Shown: positions 8,288 through 16,734 of the stretch, piece by piece
Layout of the letters: each line of letters starts with the position of its first letter
How positions within the stretch are numbered: the stretch's first letter is position 1
NCBI GenBank assembly: GCA_963787345.1
Contig: CAWBCW010000011.1
Span: 1-64,000 of the forward strand
Source of the DNA: Bacillus_BD sp963787345
GTDB taxonomy: Bacteria > Bacillota > Bacilli > Bacillales > Cytobacillaceae
Direction: 5' to 3'
Length of the DNA stretch: 64,000 bases
The notes under the pieces: model-generated
Databases searched by the model: none
Seen by the model: only the letters and a program-made list of their open reading frames with translations
What the model was told of the DNA's origin: nothing
Program-made: the position numbers and the translations under genes

Positions 8288-9121
8288 ATGCGTTCAAATA
8301 GTGATGAGATTCGAAGAAGAATTGAAAAACGAAAGAAGCAGCGGGAACGAATGGAAAGAAAGACAGAACCTCGGAAAAATGACCATCGCAAGAAGAGTAA
8401 AGCGAATTCACTGCCATCAGAAATTCCATGGTTGGAAGATGAAGAACGATATGGTTTTGATACGATGACTTCTTATGAAAGCGGACCAAACGAAGAAGAC
8501 AACCATCCATTATTTAGCACAGAGGCATTTATTTTTAAAACTTTAACTTCAGCAATCCTTGTCTTAGTAGTGGCGATTATGTTTCGAAACGATACCCCTA
8601 CTTTTGAGCCAGCGCGAGACTTTGTGACGAAATCGATGAATGATGAATTCCAATTTGCGGCTGTTTCTGATTGGTATGAGGGTACCTTTGGGAAACCACT
8701 TGTCCTATTTCCTGAAAAAACAGAGAGCCCAACCGAAATTGTTAAGGGGGATGGTGATAAGACCATTTATGCCTTGCCAGCTTCAGGTAAAATTCTAGAA
8801 GATTTCGGTGAAAATGGACAAAGGATTACGATTGAAACGGGAAAAGGGGCGATGGTCGAAGCGATGAATGGTGGACTTGTCCTTGAGATCGGTGAGAAAG
8901 AAGGCTTCGGACAAACTGTTGTCATTCAACATCCAGATAAAAGAAAATCGTGGTATGGAAATTTAAGCTCAGTGAATGTGACCCTTTATCAGTACATTGA
9001 AAAAGGTACGGTCGTAGGAAAAGCAACAGATTATGAAGATGGAACAAATAGCTCCTTCTTTTTTGCTATTAAAGAAGGTGATGATTTTGTTGATCCGATT
9101 CAGGTGATTCAATTTGACTAG
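8288..9121 (+). CDS. spoIVFA: Stage IV sporulation protein FA (SpoIVFA)
   Basis: 277 aa. Highly charged N-terminal cytoplasmic segment (RRRIEKRKKQRERMERK), one transmembrane helix near residues 83-98, and a C-terminal degenerate LytM/M23-type domain (GQTVVIQHPDKRKSWYGNL). With BofA it holds SpoIVFB inactive in the mother-cell outer forespore membrane until SpoIVB cleaves it. It overlaps spoIVFB by 8 nt. Start ATG at 8288 follows GGTGGG. Confidence 0.93.
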   Translation: MRSNSDEIRRRIEKRKKQRERMERKTEPRKNDHRKKSKANSLPSEIPWLEDEERYGFDTMTSYESGPNEEDNHPLFSTEAFIFKTLTSAILVLVVAIMFRNDTPTFEPARDFVTKSMNDEFQFAAVSDWYEGTFGKPLVLFPEKTESPTEIVKGDGDKTIYALPASGKILEDFGENGQRITIETGKGAMVEAMNGGLVLEIGEKEGFGQTVVIQHPDKRKSWYGNLSSVNVTLYQYIEKGTVVGKATDYEDGTNSSFFFAIKEGDDFVDPIQVIQFD

Positions 9122-9980
9122 ACTATTTGGTGTTTTCAAACAAATTTATATCCATCCGTTGCTATGGCTTGTAATGGCTTTATCGATAATGACAGGTCAT
9201 TTTCTTGAGCTGTCTCTTTTTTTGTCGATCATTTTTATTCATGAACTTGGGCACGCCTTAGCAGCTGCCCATTTTTCCTGGAGGGTGAAGCGGGTCACGA
9301 TGCTCCCATTTGGCGGAGTGGCAGAAGTCGATGAACATGGGAATCGTCCTTTACGAGAAGAGTTGATTGTTACCTTAGCAGGACCTTTTCAACATCTTTG
9401 GATGATGGGATTGGCCCTTTTATTCCATGAATTTTATTGGATTTCTGCTGATTTTTATCATAAGTTTATGGAGTTTAATAGTATGGTTCTCATTTTTAAT
9501 CTTTTACCGATTTGGCCGCTTGATGGAGGAAAACTGATTTATTTATGGAGATCGAAAAAAGAATCTTTTCCGGCTGCACATCAGAAAACGATTTCCATCT
9601 CGATTGTCAGCCTTGTAACTTTTTTCGGATGTTTAATGTTCATCCAGCCTATTAACATTAATTTATGGGTAATCACGAGTTTTCTCGCCTTTTCCCTTTA
9701 CTATGAGTGGAAACAAAGGCATTATGTGTTTGTGCGTTTTTTACTTGAACGGTTTTATGGGAATGAAGCTGAATTTAAATCATTGCGACCGATCCATGTC
9801 CATGAAGACGAGTCTGTCGCAAATGTACTCGAACAATTTCAGCGTGGCTGTAAGCATTTGATTATTATTGAAAAACAAGACAAGGAAAGCGAACAGCTGG
9901 ACGAAAATGAATTGTTACATGCCTATTTTGTTGAAAAACGCCATTCTGATAAAATGAGTGAGTTGCTTTATCCTTACTAA
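9114..9980 (+). CDS. spoIVFB: Intramembrane metalloprotease SpoIVFB (pro-sigma-K processing)
   Basis: 288 aa S2P-type site-2 protease. The zinc motif HELGH is at residues 43-47 and the third ligand in LPIWPLDGG at D137, the same numbering as B. subtilis. About six hydrophobic segments precede a C-terminal CBS-like domain (from about residue 220). It releases sigma-K in the mother cell. TTG start with AGGTGA upstream lies inside the spoIVFA 3' end, so the two are translationally coupled. Confidence 0.95.
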   Translation: MTRLFGVFKQIYIHPLLWLVMALSIMTGHFLELSLFLSIIFIHELGHALAAAHFSWRVKRVTMLPFGGVAEVDEHGNRPLREELIVTLAGPFQHLWMMGLALLFHEFYWISADFYHKFMEFNSMVLIFNLLPIWPLDGGKLIYLWRSKKESFPAAHQKTISISIVSLVTFFGCLMFIQPININLWVITSFLAFSLYYEWKQRHYVFVRFLLERFYGNEAEFKSLRPIHVHEDESVANVLEQFQRGCKHLIIIEKQDKESEQLDENELLHAYFVEKRHSDKMSELLYPY

Positions 9981-10000
9981 AAAGTCATAATAATAGGAAT

Positions 10001-10031
10001 GAGTGGACAGATTTATGTTCGCTCTTTTTTT
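10001..10031 (+). terminator. Terminator after spoIVFB
   Basis: GAGTGGAC/GTTCGCTC stem with two G-T wobbles, followed by a T-run. The T-run merges directly into the left arm of leader repeat copy 2. Confidence 0.65.
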
Positions 10032-10077
10032 AACTTCATTCAGCCTCCGGGCGCAAATTCCGTAGGGCGAATTTGAT
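10030..10077 (+). repeat. Three-hairpin leader repeat, copy 2 (upstream of RNase E/G), minimal derivative
   Basis: 48 bp. Left arm TTAACTTCATTCAG joined directly to CCTCCGGGCGCAAATTC and the terminal CGAATTTGAT. Compared with copy 1 about 180 bp is missing; one junction is at the TCCGG that flanks hairpin 2 on both sides in longer copies. Confidence 0.8.
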
Positions 10078-10150
10078 TTGAATTTCCTGTTAGAGTTTTA
10101 TTCAAAATAGAAGTTTATGAAGGGTAAATTGAAAAAGTGAGGCTAGAATC

Positions 10151-11587
10151 TTGAAAAAGTTAATTGTTAATGTTTTAACAAGGGAGAAGCGGTTTGCTCT
10201 TTTGGATGGTTCAAAAGTTGAAAAGCTGCAGATCAAGCAGCCGAAGCAAGAAACCCTTGTTGGGAATATATATCTTGGTATTGTAACGAAGGTTTTGCCT
10301 GGCATGAATGCTGCCTTCGTGGACATTGGGGAAGAAAAGAACGGGTACATTCATCGAGACAAACTTGCGAGCTTCGTCTTAGCAACAGGCTCCAAAGAGG
10401 AAAAAGAGAGTAAGAGTATTTCCAGCTTTATTCATCAAGGGGAAAAATTACTCGTTCAAGTTGAAAAAGATGCGACTGGAACGAAAGGCCCGAGGCTGAC
10501 TTCGATTATTGAACTTTCAGGTGAACACATCATTTACATGCCTAAAGGCAAGTATGTGGCGGTTTCGAAAAAAATTGAAACGACTGAGAAACTTCGTCAA
10601 TTTGGATATAGCAATAAAACAGAAGAAGAGGGCTTTATTTTTCGGACAAGCAGCGCAACTGTTTCCGAGGGAGAGCTATTGGCAGAAATTGAGACATTAC
10701 GGGAGAAGGATAGAGAGTTGATGTCGAAGTCAAAATCGATGAAAAAAGCAGGTATCGTTTTTGAAACCGATCATTTTTTCCACGAAATCATCGAAGTGAT
10801 CAAGCCATTTGCGAATAATCTAGAAGTAATGGTTGATGACCGTACGCTCATGACTAAAATAACCGCAGTCTATCCATCGCTATCAATTTCACTCCATAGG
10901 GATACTGAGAATATTTTCATTGCAAACGATCTCCATGGCGAAATCGAAAAAGCGTTAAAGCGGGTTGTTTGGTTATCGAACGGGGCCTATTTAGTGATTG
11001 ATGAAGCCGAGGCTTTAACGATCATTGATGTTAATACGGGAAAATACTCAGGGAAACATGACTTGGGAACGACTGTTTTGAAAACGAACTTGTTGGCTGC
11101 GGAGGAAGCGGCAAGACAGATCCGTCTTCGTGATTTAGCGGGGATGATTCTGATTGATTTTATTGATATGAAAACGGAGAAAGACAAAAGGGAAGTCTTG
11201 GAGCGAATGTCTGTGGCATTACAAAAGGATGATCGAAGAACCCGCATTGTTGGCTTCACTTCTTTAGGAATTCTCCAACTTACGAGAAAAAAAACAAAGG
11301 TCTCTCTTTCGGAAGAGTTGATGGAAAAGTGCCCGGTCTGTGAGGGTGTTGGTAAGGTTTTAAGTTCTGAAACGATCGCATTTCGTTTGGAAAGAGAGCT
11401 GTACCAATACCGTCAAAAAGATATTGAGAAAGTCGTCATTGAAAGTACGGAAGGTGTCAAACAAGTTTTTTGTGGGGGACAAGATGTCCATAAACAAAGA
11501 TTAGAGGATATTCTCGGCTTTTCTATTGTTTTTAAATTAGTTGAGGAAGTTCAGCCCTTTTACAGAATCCTTCAACTACAATCATAA
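10151..11587 (+). CDS. rng: Ribonuclease E/G family endoribonuclease
   Basis: 478 aa. N-terminal S1 domain (GNIYLGIVTKVLPGMNAAFV followed by DIGEEKNGYIH, residues about 38-68) inside an RNase H-like fold, the catalytic Asp motifs TIIDVNTG (near 295) and ILIDFIDM (near 335), and the Zn-link CPVC near 395. It cuts single-stranded AU-rich RNA and matures rRNA 5' ends in other bacteria. The long scaffold tail of E. coli RNase E is absent, so it is RNase G-like. B. subtilis lacks this enzyme, relying on RNase Y and J. The TTG start follows GTGAGG. A maf-mre-rng cluster also exists in E. coli. Confidence 0.92.
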   Translation: MKKLIVNVLTREKRFALLDGSKVEKLQIKQPKQETLVGNIYLGIVTKVLPGMNAAFVDIGEEKNGYIHRDKLASFVLATGSKEEKESKSISSFIHQGEKLLVQVEKDATGTKGPRLTSIIELSGEHIIYMPKGKYVAVSKKIETTEKLRQFGYSNKTEEEGFIFRTSSATVSEGELLAEIETLREKDRELMSKSKSMKKAGIVFETDHFFHEIIEVIKPFANNLEVMVDDRTLMTKITAVYPSLSISLHRDTENIFIANDLHGEIEKALKRVVWLSNGAYLVIDEAEALTIIDVNTGKYSGKHDLGTTVLKTNLLAAEEAARQIRLRDLAGMILIDFIDMKTEKDKREVLERMSVALQKDDRRTRIVGFTSLGILQLTRKKTKVSLSEELMEKCPVCEGVGKVLSSETIAFRLERELYQYRQKDIEKVVIESTEGVKQVFCGGQDVHKQRLEDILGFSIVFKLVEEVQPFYRILQLQS

Positions 11588-11600
11588 GGTAAAATCAATA

Positions 11601-11630
11601 TTGACAAGGGGTTCGCCCTCATGTTAATAT
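11601..11630 (+). promoter_or_regulatory. Sigma-A promoter of rplU-prp-rpmA
   Basis: TTGACA (11601-11606), 18-nt spacer, TAATAT (11625-11630), placed immediately upstream of the L21 leader. Confidence 0.8.
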
Positions 11631-11637
11631 CTTAATG

Positions 11638-11744
11638 TTAAGTTTGTAGCACCCGTGCTACAACCGCTCGGATCAGGTATGAAGCATTTACTATGTAAAT
11701 CACCTGTGATTGGCGAGTCTGAGTTTATGAGGAGGTGCAAGTCC
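11638..11744 (+). ncRNA. L21 (rplU) ribosomal protein leader RNA
   Basis: Leader between promoter and rplU containing the perfect hairpin TTGTAGC-ACCCGT-GCTACAA followed by conserved-looking segments (CGCTCGG, CACCTGTGATTGGCGAGTC) before AGGAGGTG. Bacillota rplU operons carry an autoregulatory L21 leader here; recognition rests on position, the first hairpin and overall form. Confidence 0.7.
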
Positions 11745-12053
11745 ATGTACGCAATTATTGAAACAGGCGGTAAGCAAGTAAAAGTAGAAGAAGGTCAAGC
11801 AATCTACATTGAAAAGCTAAACGCTGAAGCAGGCGAAACGGTTACTTTTGATAAAGTTCTTTTCGTTGGTGGTGAAAATGTAAAAGTAGGAAGCCCAGTT
11901 GTTGAAGGTGCTACAGTTACAGCTAAAGTTGAAAAAAATGGTAAAGCGAAAAAAATCATTGTTTTCAAATATAAAGCGAAGAAAAACTACCGCAAAAAGC
12001 AAGGTCATCGTCAGCCATACACTAAAGTTGTCATTGAAAAAATCAATGCTTAA
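11745..12053 (+). CDS. rplU: 50S ribosomal protein L21
   Basis: 102 aa, standard length. Begins MYAIIETGGKQVKVEEGQ, the L21 signature, and ends in a basic tail with KKNYRKKQGHRQPYTKV. ATG at 11745 has an exceptional AGGAGGTG site; frame extends 30 codons upstream through the leader but that is non-coding. First gene of rplU-prp-rpmA. Confidence 0.98.
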   Translation: MYAIIETGGKQVKVEEGQAIYIEKLNAEAGETVTFDKVLFVGGENVKVGSPVVEGATVTAKVEKNGKAKKIIVFKYKAKKNYRKKQGHRQPYTKVVIEKINA

Positions 12054-12063
12054 GGTATAGAAG

Positions 12064-12396
12064 ATGATAGACATTACAGTCAATCGTAACCAATTAGGTT
12101 TCATCGAATCTTTTACCATGAACGGACATGCATTGTTTGACGATCATGGAAAGGATCTTGTTTGCGCTGGTGCATCGGCTGTGTCCTTTGGTACAATTAA
12201 TGCCGTTCATGCATTAACAGGAACAGTACCCCATATCCAACAAGGAAAAGATGGATTTTTGAGTTGTCAGATTCCGGAAAATCTTCCGGGTGACATTCAG
12301 GATAAAATTCAGCTTTTACTTGAGGGAATGGTAGTTTCTTTACAGACGATTGAAGAACAATACGGAGAGCATATAAAAATAACCTTTAAAGAGTGA
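12064..12396 (+). CDS. prp: Ribosomal-processing cysteine protease Prp
   Basis: 110 aa. Contains the catalytic pair in GHALFDDHGKDLVCAGASA (His near residue 22, Cys near residue 34). In Bacillota, Prp removes the N-terminal extension of ribosomal protein L27; it is always encoded between L21 and L27. The adjacent rpmA here carries that extension, so enzyme and substrate are consistent. B. subtilis name ysxB. Confidence 0.95.
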   Translation: MIDITVNRNQLGFIESFTMNGHALFDDHGKDLVCAGASAVSFGTINAVHALTGTVPHIQQGKDGFLSCQIPENLPGDIQDKIQLLLEGMVVSLQTIEEQYGEHIKITFKE

Positions 12397-12408
12397 GGTG
12401 AAAAAAAC

Positions 12409-12702
12409 ATGTTACTAAAATTAGATATTCAGTTTTTCGCATCTAAAAAAGGGGTAGGTTCTACAAAGAACGGTCGTGACTCAATCGCAAAGCGTCTTGG
12501 CGCTAAGCGTGCGGATGGTCAACCCGTAACAGGCGGTAGCATTCTTTATCGTCAACGTGGAACAAAAATCTATCCAGGTGTAAACGTTGGCCGTGGTAAG
12601 GACGACACTTTATTCGCAAAAGTTGACGGTATTGTTAAATTTGAGCGTTTAGGTCGTGACAAAAAACAAGTTAGCGTATATCCAGCTGCTCAAGAAGCAT
12701 AA
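12409..12702 (+). CDS. rpmA: 50S ribosomal protein L27 with cleavable N-terminal extension
   Basis: 97 aa. The N-terminus MLLKLDIQFFASKKGVGST carries the Bacillota Prp cleavage motif, with cutting expected after QFFA so that mature L27 starts at S12. The remainder is canonical L27 (KNGRDSIAKRLGAKRADGQ). Last gene of the operon, followed by a strong terminator. Confidence 0.98.
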   Translation: MLLKLDIQFFASKKGVGSTKNGRDSIAKRLGAKRADGQPVTGGSILYRQRGTKIYPGVNVGRGKDDTLFAKVDGIVKFERLGRDKKQVSVYPAAQEA

Positions 12703-12716
12703 GTCTTGTAAAAAAA

Positions 12717-12744
12717 CTCTAACCTTTTACGGTTAGAGTTTTTT
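12717..12744 (+). terminator. Terminator after rpmA
   Basis: CTCTAACC-TTTTAC-GGTTAGAG followed by six T residues and preceded by A6, 15 nt after rpmA. Confidence 0.9.
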
Positions 12745-12971
12745 ATCTTCCTTCAGCAAATGCTTTTGTACCGAAAGCTTGCGTCAGGTACAGAGGTCTC
12801 CTACTTCTATTAAGTGGTGAGATGAATGCAAGCTTTTGTCAATTCAATGGGGGTTAACCCTAAGCTGAATGAAGTTAAAGCCTCCGGCGGATGTCACGGA
12901 TTTTTTAAGGGTAATTTCTCGAGCGAGCTCAGAGATTGTATCCGGACGCAAATTCGACGGGCGAATTTGAT
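12745..12971 (+). repeat. Three-hairpin leader repeat, copy 3 (upstream of spo0B), full length
   Basis: 227 bp. Left arm ATCTTCCTTCAGC, right arm GCTGAATGAAGTTAA (12863-12877), inner TGTACC/GGTACA sub-hairpin, CCTCCGGCGGATGTCACGG, partial hairpin 2 (TTTCTCGAGCGAGCTC), terminal CAAATTCG/CGAATTTG ending at 12971. It starts right at the rpmA terminator T-run. The remainder of the 398-bp rpmA-spo0B gap, 12972-13100, has a TATACT (13050-13055) that may be a -10 for spo0B. Confidence 0.85.
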
Positions 12972-13100
12972 CTTCATGAAATCCACTAGAATACAAGCGT
13001 CACATCTTCTTTTTCCTCTAAATATACTTCTTTCTTCCACTTTTTTTGGTATACTAACAAAAAGCGGTCTATTACGTAAATGTGTGGGGTATTAAGGGAT

Positions 13101-13646
13101 ATGAAAAAAAAAGAATGGACGAAAGTCGAGCTGCTCAGCCACATTAGACATGATTGGTTAAATAAATTGCAATTAATTAAAGGCAACTTAGATTTAAATA
13201 AATTCGAGCGAACGAAAGAAATCATTTCGGAAATTGTAATTGAGGCACAAAACGAAACGAAATTATCGAACTTAAATTTACCTGATTTAACTTTATTATT
13301 GATTACCCATAATTGGGGAACATTTTCTTTTAAAGTTGAATTTGAAGTGCTGGATCATATGAAATACAGTAGTGAAATAGACGATCAATGGTTGACCAAT
13401 TGGATTAGTCAGTTTTTCTTACAACTCGATGCTTCCGTTAAACCATTTGCAGAAAATCATTTATCAATAACTATTGATCCACAGCAAGAAGGAATTCGTT
13501 TCTTTTTTGATTTATGTGGGACAATAGAGAAGAAAGAGGTCCTACAGGATCTTGTGAATGAGGCGTCTAATGGCGTGTCGATTCAACAGGTTGAAATAAA
13601 TGATGAAGAGTTTTCATTAGAGGTCTTTTTTCACAAAAATATATAA
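13101..13646 (+). CDS. spo0B: Sporulation initiation phosphotransferase Spo0B
   Basis: 181 aa. Spo0B relays phosphate from Spo0F to Spo0A. The phosphoacceptor motif RHDWLNKLQLIKGNL places the active His at residue 17; B. subtilis has the same HDW-N-KLQLIKGNL block. The C-terminal half is a degenerate ATPase-like fold without recognisable nucleotide motifs, as known for the family. Start: ATG at 13101 gives the expected N-terminus but AAGGG is close; an in-frame ATG at 13080 is the alternative and lacks a site. Followed by obg, as in B. subtilis. Confidence 0.9.
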   Translation: MKKKEWTKVELLSHIRHDWLNKLQLIKGNLDLNKFERTKEIISEIVIEAQNETKLSNLNLPDLTLLLITHNWGTFSFKVEFEVLDHMKYSSEIDDQWLTNWISQFFLQLDASVKPFAENHLSITIDPQQEGIRFFFDLCGTIEKKEVLQDLVNEASNGVSIQQVEINDEEFSLEVFFHKNI

Positions 13647-13706
13647 TAACCGAAGTTTGTGCGGCTCTTAAGTCTGCACGAAATGGAGTCGGGAGGATTT
13701 TAATTT

Positions 13707-14996
13707 ATGTTTGTCGATCAAGTTAAGATATATGTTAAAGGCGGAGACGGCGGTAACGGGATGGTTGCCTTTCGTCGTGAAAAGTACGTTCCAAATGGCG
13801 GGCCAGCAGGTGGCGATGGCGGAAAGGGAGCAGATGTTGTCTTTGAAGTCGAAGAAGGTCTGCGCACGTTAATGGATTTTCGTTACCAGCGCCATTTTAA
13901 AGCGCCTCGCGGAGAACATGGCATGTCGAAAAACCAACATGGCCGCGGTGCTAAAGATACGATTGTAAAGGTACCGCCAGGAACGGTTGTCACAGATGCG
14001 GAAACCGGAGCAGTAATTGCCGATTTGACCCAACACGGTCAACGTGCGGTAATTGCCAAAGGGGGAAGAGGCGGCCGCGGGAATTCTCGCTTTGCGACAC
14101 CAGCAAACCCGGCACCAGAGCTTTCAGAGCATGGCGAACCGGGACAGGAAAGAGACGTTATTATGGAATTAAAGCTCTTAGCAGACGTCGGACTTGTTGG
14201 TTTTCCTAGTGTAGGTAAATCTACGTTATTATCGGTTGTTTCTGCGGCAAAGCCGAAAATTGCTGAATATCATTTTACAACACTTGTTCCTAATTTAGGG
14301 ATGGTTGAAACAGAAGATAGCAGGAGCTTTGTTATGGCTGATTTGCCTGGCCTTATTGAAGGAGCCCATTCAGGAGTTGGCTTAGGACATCAATTTTTAC
14401 GACATATCGAAAGAACAAGGGTAATTGTTCACGTGATTGATATGGCGGCAACAGAAGGCCGTGATCCATATGAGGATTATTTGATCATTAATAAAGAACT
14501 AGAGCAATATAACTTACGGTTGACAGAAAGACCGCAAATTATTGTTGCGAATAAAATGGACATGCCTGATGCCGATGAAAACTTAGCTGCATTTAAAGAG
14601 AAGTTAACCGAGGATTATCCTGTTTTTCCAATCTCAGCTGTAACAAGAAATGGATTAAGAGAGCTCTTATATGCAATTGCCGATAAGCTAGAAGATACCC
14701 CTGAGTTTCCACTGCATATGGAACCAGAAGAGCAAGAGGTTCATCATGTTCTTTACAAACATGAGGCGAAACAGAAGGAATTTGAAGTTTCCAGAGATGA
14801 TGATGGAAGCTATATTTTATCTGGAGATGCGGTTGAAAAGCTATTCCAGATGACGGATTTCTCAAGGGATGAATCGGTACGGCGTTTTGCTCGTCAACTT
14901 CGCGGTATGGGCGTTGATGATGCCTTACGCGAAAGAGGAGCGAAAGACGGGGATATTGTGAAGTTATTAGAATTTGAATTTGAATTTGTTGAGTAG
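13707..14996 (+). CDS. obg: GTPase Obg/CgtA
   Basis: 429 aa, essential ribosome-associated GTPase involved in 50S assembly, stress response and sporulation. Glycine-rich Obg fold (KGGDGGNGMVAFRREKYVPN onward, residues about 1-158), G domain with P-loop GFPSVGKST (165-173), DLPGLIEGA switch II and NKMD specificity motif, and the C-terminal OCT domain. GGGAGG upstream of the ATG. A non-coding palindromic repeat separates it from pheB. Confidence 0.97.
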   Translation: MFVDQVKIYVKGGDGGNGMVAFRREKYVPNGGPAGGDGGKGADVVFEVEEGLRTLMDFRYQRHFKAPRGEHGMSKNQHGRGAKDTIVKVPPGTVVTDAETGAVIADLTQHGQRAVIAKGGRGGRGNSRFATPANPAPELSEHGEPGQERDVIMELKLLADVGLVGFPSVGKSTLLSVVSAAKPKIAEYHFTTLVPNLGMVETEDSRSFVMADLPGLIEGAHSGVGLGHQFLRHIERTRVIVHVIDMAATEGRDPYEDYLIINKELEQYNLRLTERPQIIVANKMDMPDADENLAAFKEKLTEDYPVFPISAVTRNGLRELLYAIADKLEDTPEFPLHMEPEEQEVHHVLYKHEAKQKEFEVSRDDDGSYILSGDAVEKLFQMTDFSRDESVRRFARQLRGMGVDDALRERGAKDGDIVKLLEFEFEFVE

Positions 14997-15007
14997 CCTT
15001 CTATTAT

Positions 15008-15256
15008 TGTCCAGCTTTAGTGCCTAGCCCCTCGAGGTCACAAGCTTGTCTAGTGTCGGCTCCTAGGGACTTGGGACATAAGCCAATCACTTCGGAAGGC
15101 AAAGAACGCCTTCTGTCAGTGCTCGTCTTATGCCGGTCGTCCCTGGACAAGTCGCCTATACATTTCAATCAATGCTCTCTGAAAGGTAAAGAATACCTTT
15201 CGGAGAAGCTTGTCTTGTGCTTGTCGGGGCTGTGCAAGGCGCTTACGCTTTTCTAG
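15008..15256 (+). repeat. Nested GC-rich palindromic repeat between obg and pheB
   Basis: About 250 bp. Outer arms GTGCCTAGCCCCTCG near the left end and CGGGGCTGTGCAAGGCGC near the right end. Two internal hairpins: GAAGGC-AAAGAA-CGCCTTC and GAAAGGT-AAAGAAT-ACCTTTC. The first is enclosed by its own arms, GGGACTTGGGACATAAG against CTTATGCCGGTCGTCCC, so one unit appears inserted in another. It resembles the GCGCCTAGCCCC-type intergenic repeats common in Bacillaceae. Open frames cross it but show no protein character. Confidence 0.75.
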
Positions 15257-15266
15257 GAGGGAGAGA

Positions 15267-15722
15267 ATGAGAACAAAAAAGCCAGACAAAAAGTTTTATT
15301 TGGTCCGGGAAGATGTTTTACCAGAGGCGATGAAAAAAACAATTGAAGCAAAGGAACTGATCGATAGGGGAAAAGCTGAATCTGTGTGGGAAGCGGTTCA
15401 GCGCGTTGACCTGAGTAGAAGTGCTTTTTATAAATATCGAGATACGGTCTTTCCTTTTCATACAGTTGTAAAAGAACGCCTCATTACTTTGTTTTTCTAT
15501 TTAGAAGATCGTTCGGGAGCACTCTCAAATTTGCTGACAACGGTTGCTTCAACAGGTTGTAATGTATTAACGATTCACCAAACAATTCCATTGCAAGGAA
15601 GAGCAAATGTCACTTTATCGCTTAATATAGAAAATATGAAAATTGATATTGATGAATTGCTAACGAGAGTCAGACAATTGGAATATGTTGAAAAAGTAGA
15701 GGTACTCGGCTCAGGCGCATAA
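15267..15722 (+). CDS. pheB: ACT domain-containing protein PheB
   Basis: 151 aa. N-terminal region with a helix-turn-helix-like segment (WEAVQRVDLSRSAFYKYRD, about residues 37-55) and a C-terminal ACT domain (FFYLEDRSGALSNLLTTVAS). It is the partner gene of prephenate dehydratase in Bacillus obg-pheB-pheA; the molecular role is not settled and a regulatory amino-acid-sensing function is inferred. ATG at 15267 has AGGAGGGAG upstream; the longer in-frame start lies inside the palindromic repeat. Confidence 0.92.
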   Translation: MRTKKPDKKFYLVREDVLPEAMKKTIEAKELIDRGKAESVWEAVQRVDLSRSAFYKYRDTVFPFHTVVKERLITLFFYLEDRSGALSNLLTTVASTGCNVLTIHQTIPLQGRANVTLSLNIENMKIDIDELLTRVRQLEYVEKVEVLGSGA

Positions 15723-15748
15723 TCACCGCTAGGGCTGAGGCTTTTTTA
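15705..15748 (+). terminator. Possible weak terminator at pheB 3' end
   Basis: CTCAG/CTGAG stem straddling the stop codon followed by GGC and six T residues. Weak; partial read-through to pheA is likely. Confidence 0.4.
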
Positions 15749-15875
15749 TATTAAGCGGGAGCGGACAGAAGTTCATGATTGTCCAGAAAATGATTGAAAC
15801 AGGATTTTATCTTGTACATTTATTTTTCTACATGGTAAAGTTATTGTAAAAAACAGGATAGGGAGATTTTGGATA

Positions 15876-16730
15876 GTGAAAACAGGTTATTTAGGCCCGA
15901 AAGCAACTTTTACTGATTTAGCAGTGCGCGAAATGTTTCCAGATTATGAGTCAGTTGCCTTTACGACGATTCCTGATTGCATTGATGCGGTTGTAAATGA
16001 TGAAATTGATATAGCGGTTGTACCGCTTGAAAATGCCCTTGAAGGCTCAGTCAACATTACATTGGACTATTTGATTCACGGAGTCGAATTGCCTGTTAGA
16101 GGCGAACTATCAGCCCCGATTCGACAGCACTTAATGGTCCATCCAAATCAAGTGGACAATTGGAAAGGTCTAAAACGTATTTATAGCCATACACATGCCA
16201 TTGCCCAATGCCATAAATTTTTACACACAGAATTAAAGGGAATAAGGGCCGAGAGCTACACATCTACAGCTGGTGCTGCACAGTATGTCATGGAGCATCC
16301 GGATGAGCCGATTGGCGCAATCGCTAATGAATTAGCAGCAAAAGAATATGGTCTCGTCATTGTAAAACCGGATATTCATGATTTTAATTATAATCGGACG
16401 CGTTTCATCTTCTTGTGCAAAAAGCCACTAGAATTGCCGATTAAACCGAATTTCGTTGGATATAAGACGACGTTGATGATCACGTTGCCAGAGGATCGTT
16501 CAGGAGCTCTTCATCAAGTGTTATCTGCATTTGCTTGGCGCAGTCTCAATTTAATCAAAATTGAGTCAAGGCCGACAAAAACAGGGTTAGGGAATTATTT
16601 CTTTATTGTAGATATTGATAAGGCTATAGATGACGTTTTAATTCCAGGTGCGATTGCTGAAATCGAAGCACTTGGTTGCCAAGTGAAGGTTTTTGGCAGT
16701 TATCCTTATTACCAATTACAGGCAAAGTAA
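15876..16730 (+). CDS. pheA: Prephenate dehydratase
   Basis: 284 aa, monofunctional. Converts prephenate to phenylpyruvate in phenylalanine synthesis. Catalytic domain begins KTGYLGPKATFTDLAV and contains VPLENALEGSVN and the TRF motif (NYNRTRFIFL); the C-terminal ACT domain has EDRSGALHQVLSAFAWRSLN and the ESRP phenylalanine-binding motif (IKIESRPTKTGLGNYFF), so feedback inhibition is expected. GTG start behind GGGAG. Confidence 0.95.
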   Translation: MKTGYLGPKATFTDLAVREMFPDYESVAFTTIPDCIDAVVNDEIDIAVVPLENALEGSVNITLDYLIHGVELPVRGELSAPIRQHLMVHPNQVDNWKGLKRIYSHTHAIAQCHKFLHTELKGIRAESYTSTAGAAQYVMEHPDEPIGAIANELAAKEYGLVIVKPDIHDFNYNRTRFIFLCKKPLELPIKPNFVGYKTTLMITLPEDRSGALHQVLSAFAWRSLNLIKIESRPTKTGLGNYFFIVDIDKAIDDVLIPGAIAEIEALGCQVKVFGSYPYYQLQAK

Positions 16731-16734
16731 AGCA

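Noticed and set aside
12826..13095. Open frame of 89 codons upstream of spo0B.
   Set aside because: It lies almost wholly inside leader repeat copy 3, has no ribosome binding site and its product reads as translated repeat.
15020..15256. Open frame of 78 codons between obg and pheB.
   Set aside because: It coincides with the nested palindromic repeat and has no start signal or family resemblance.
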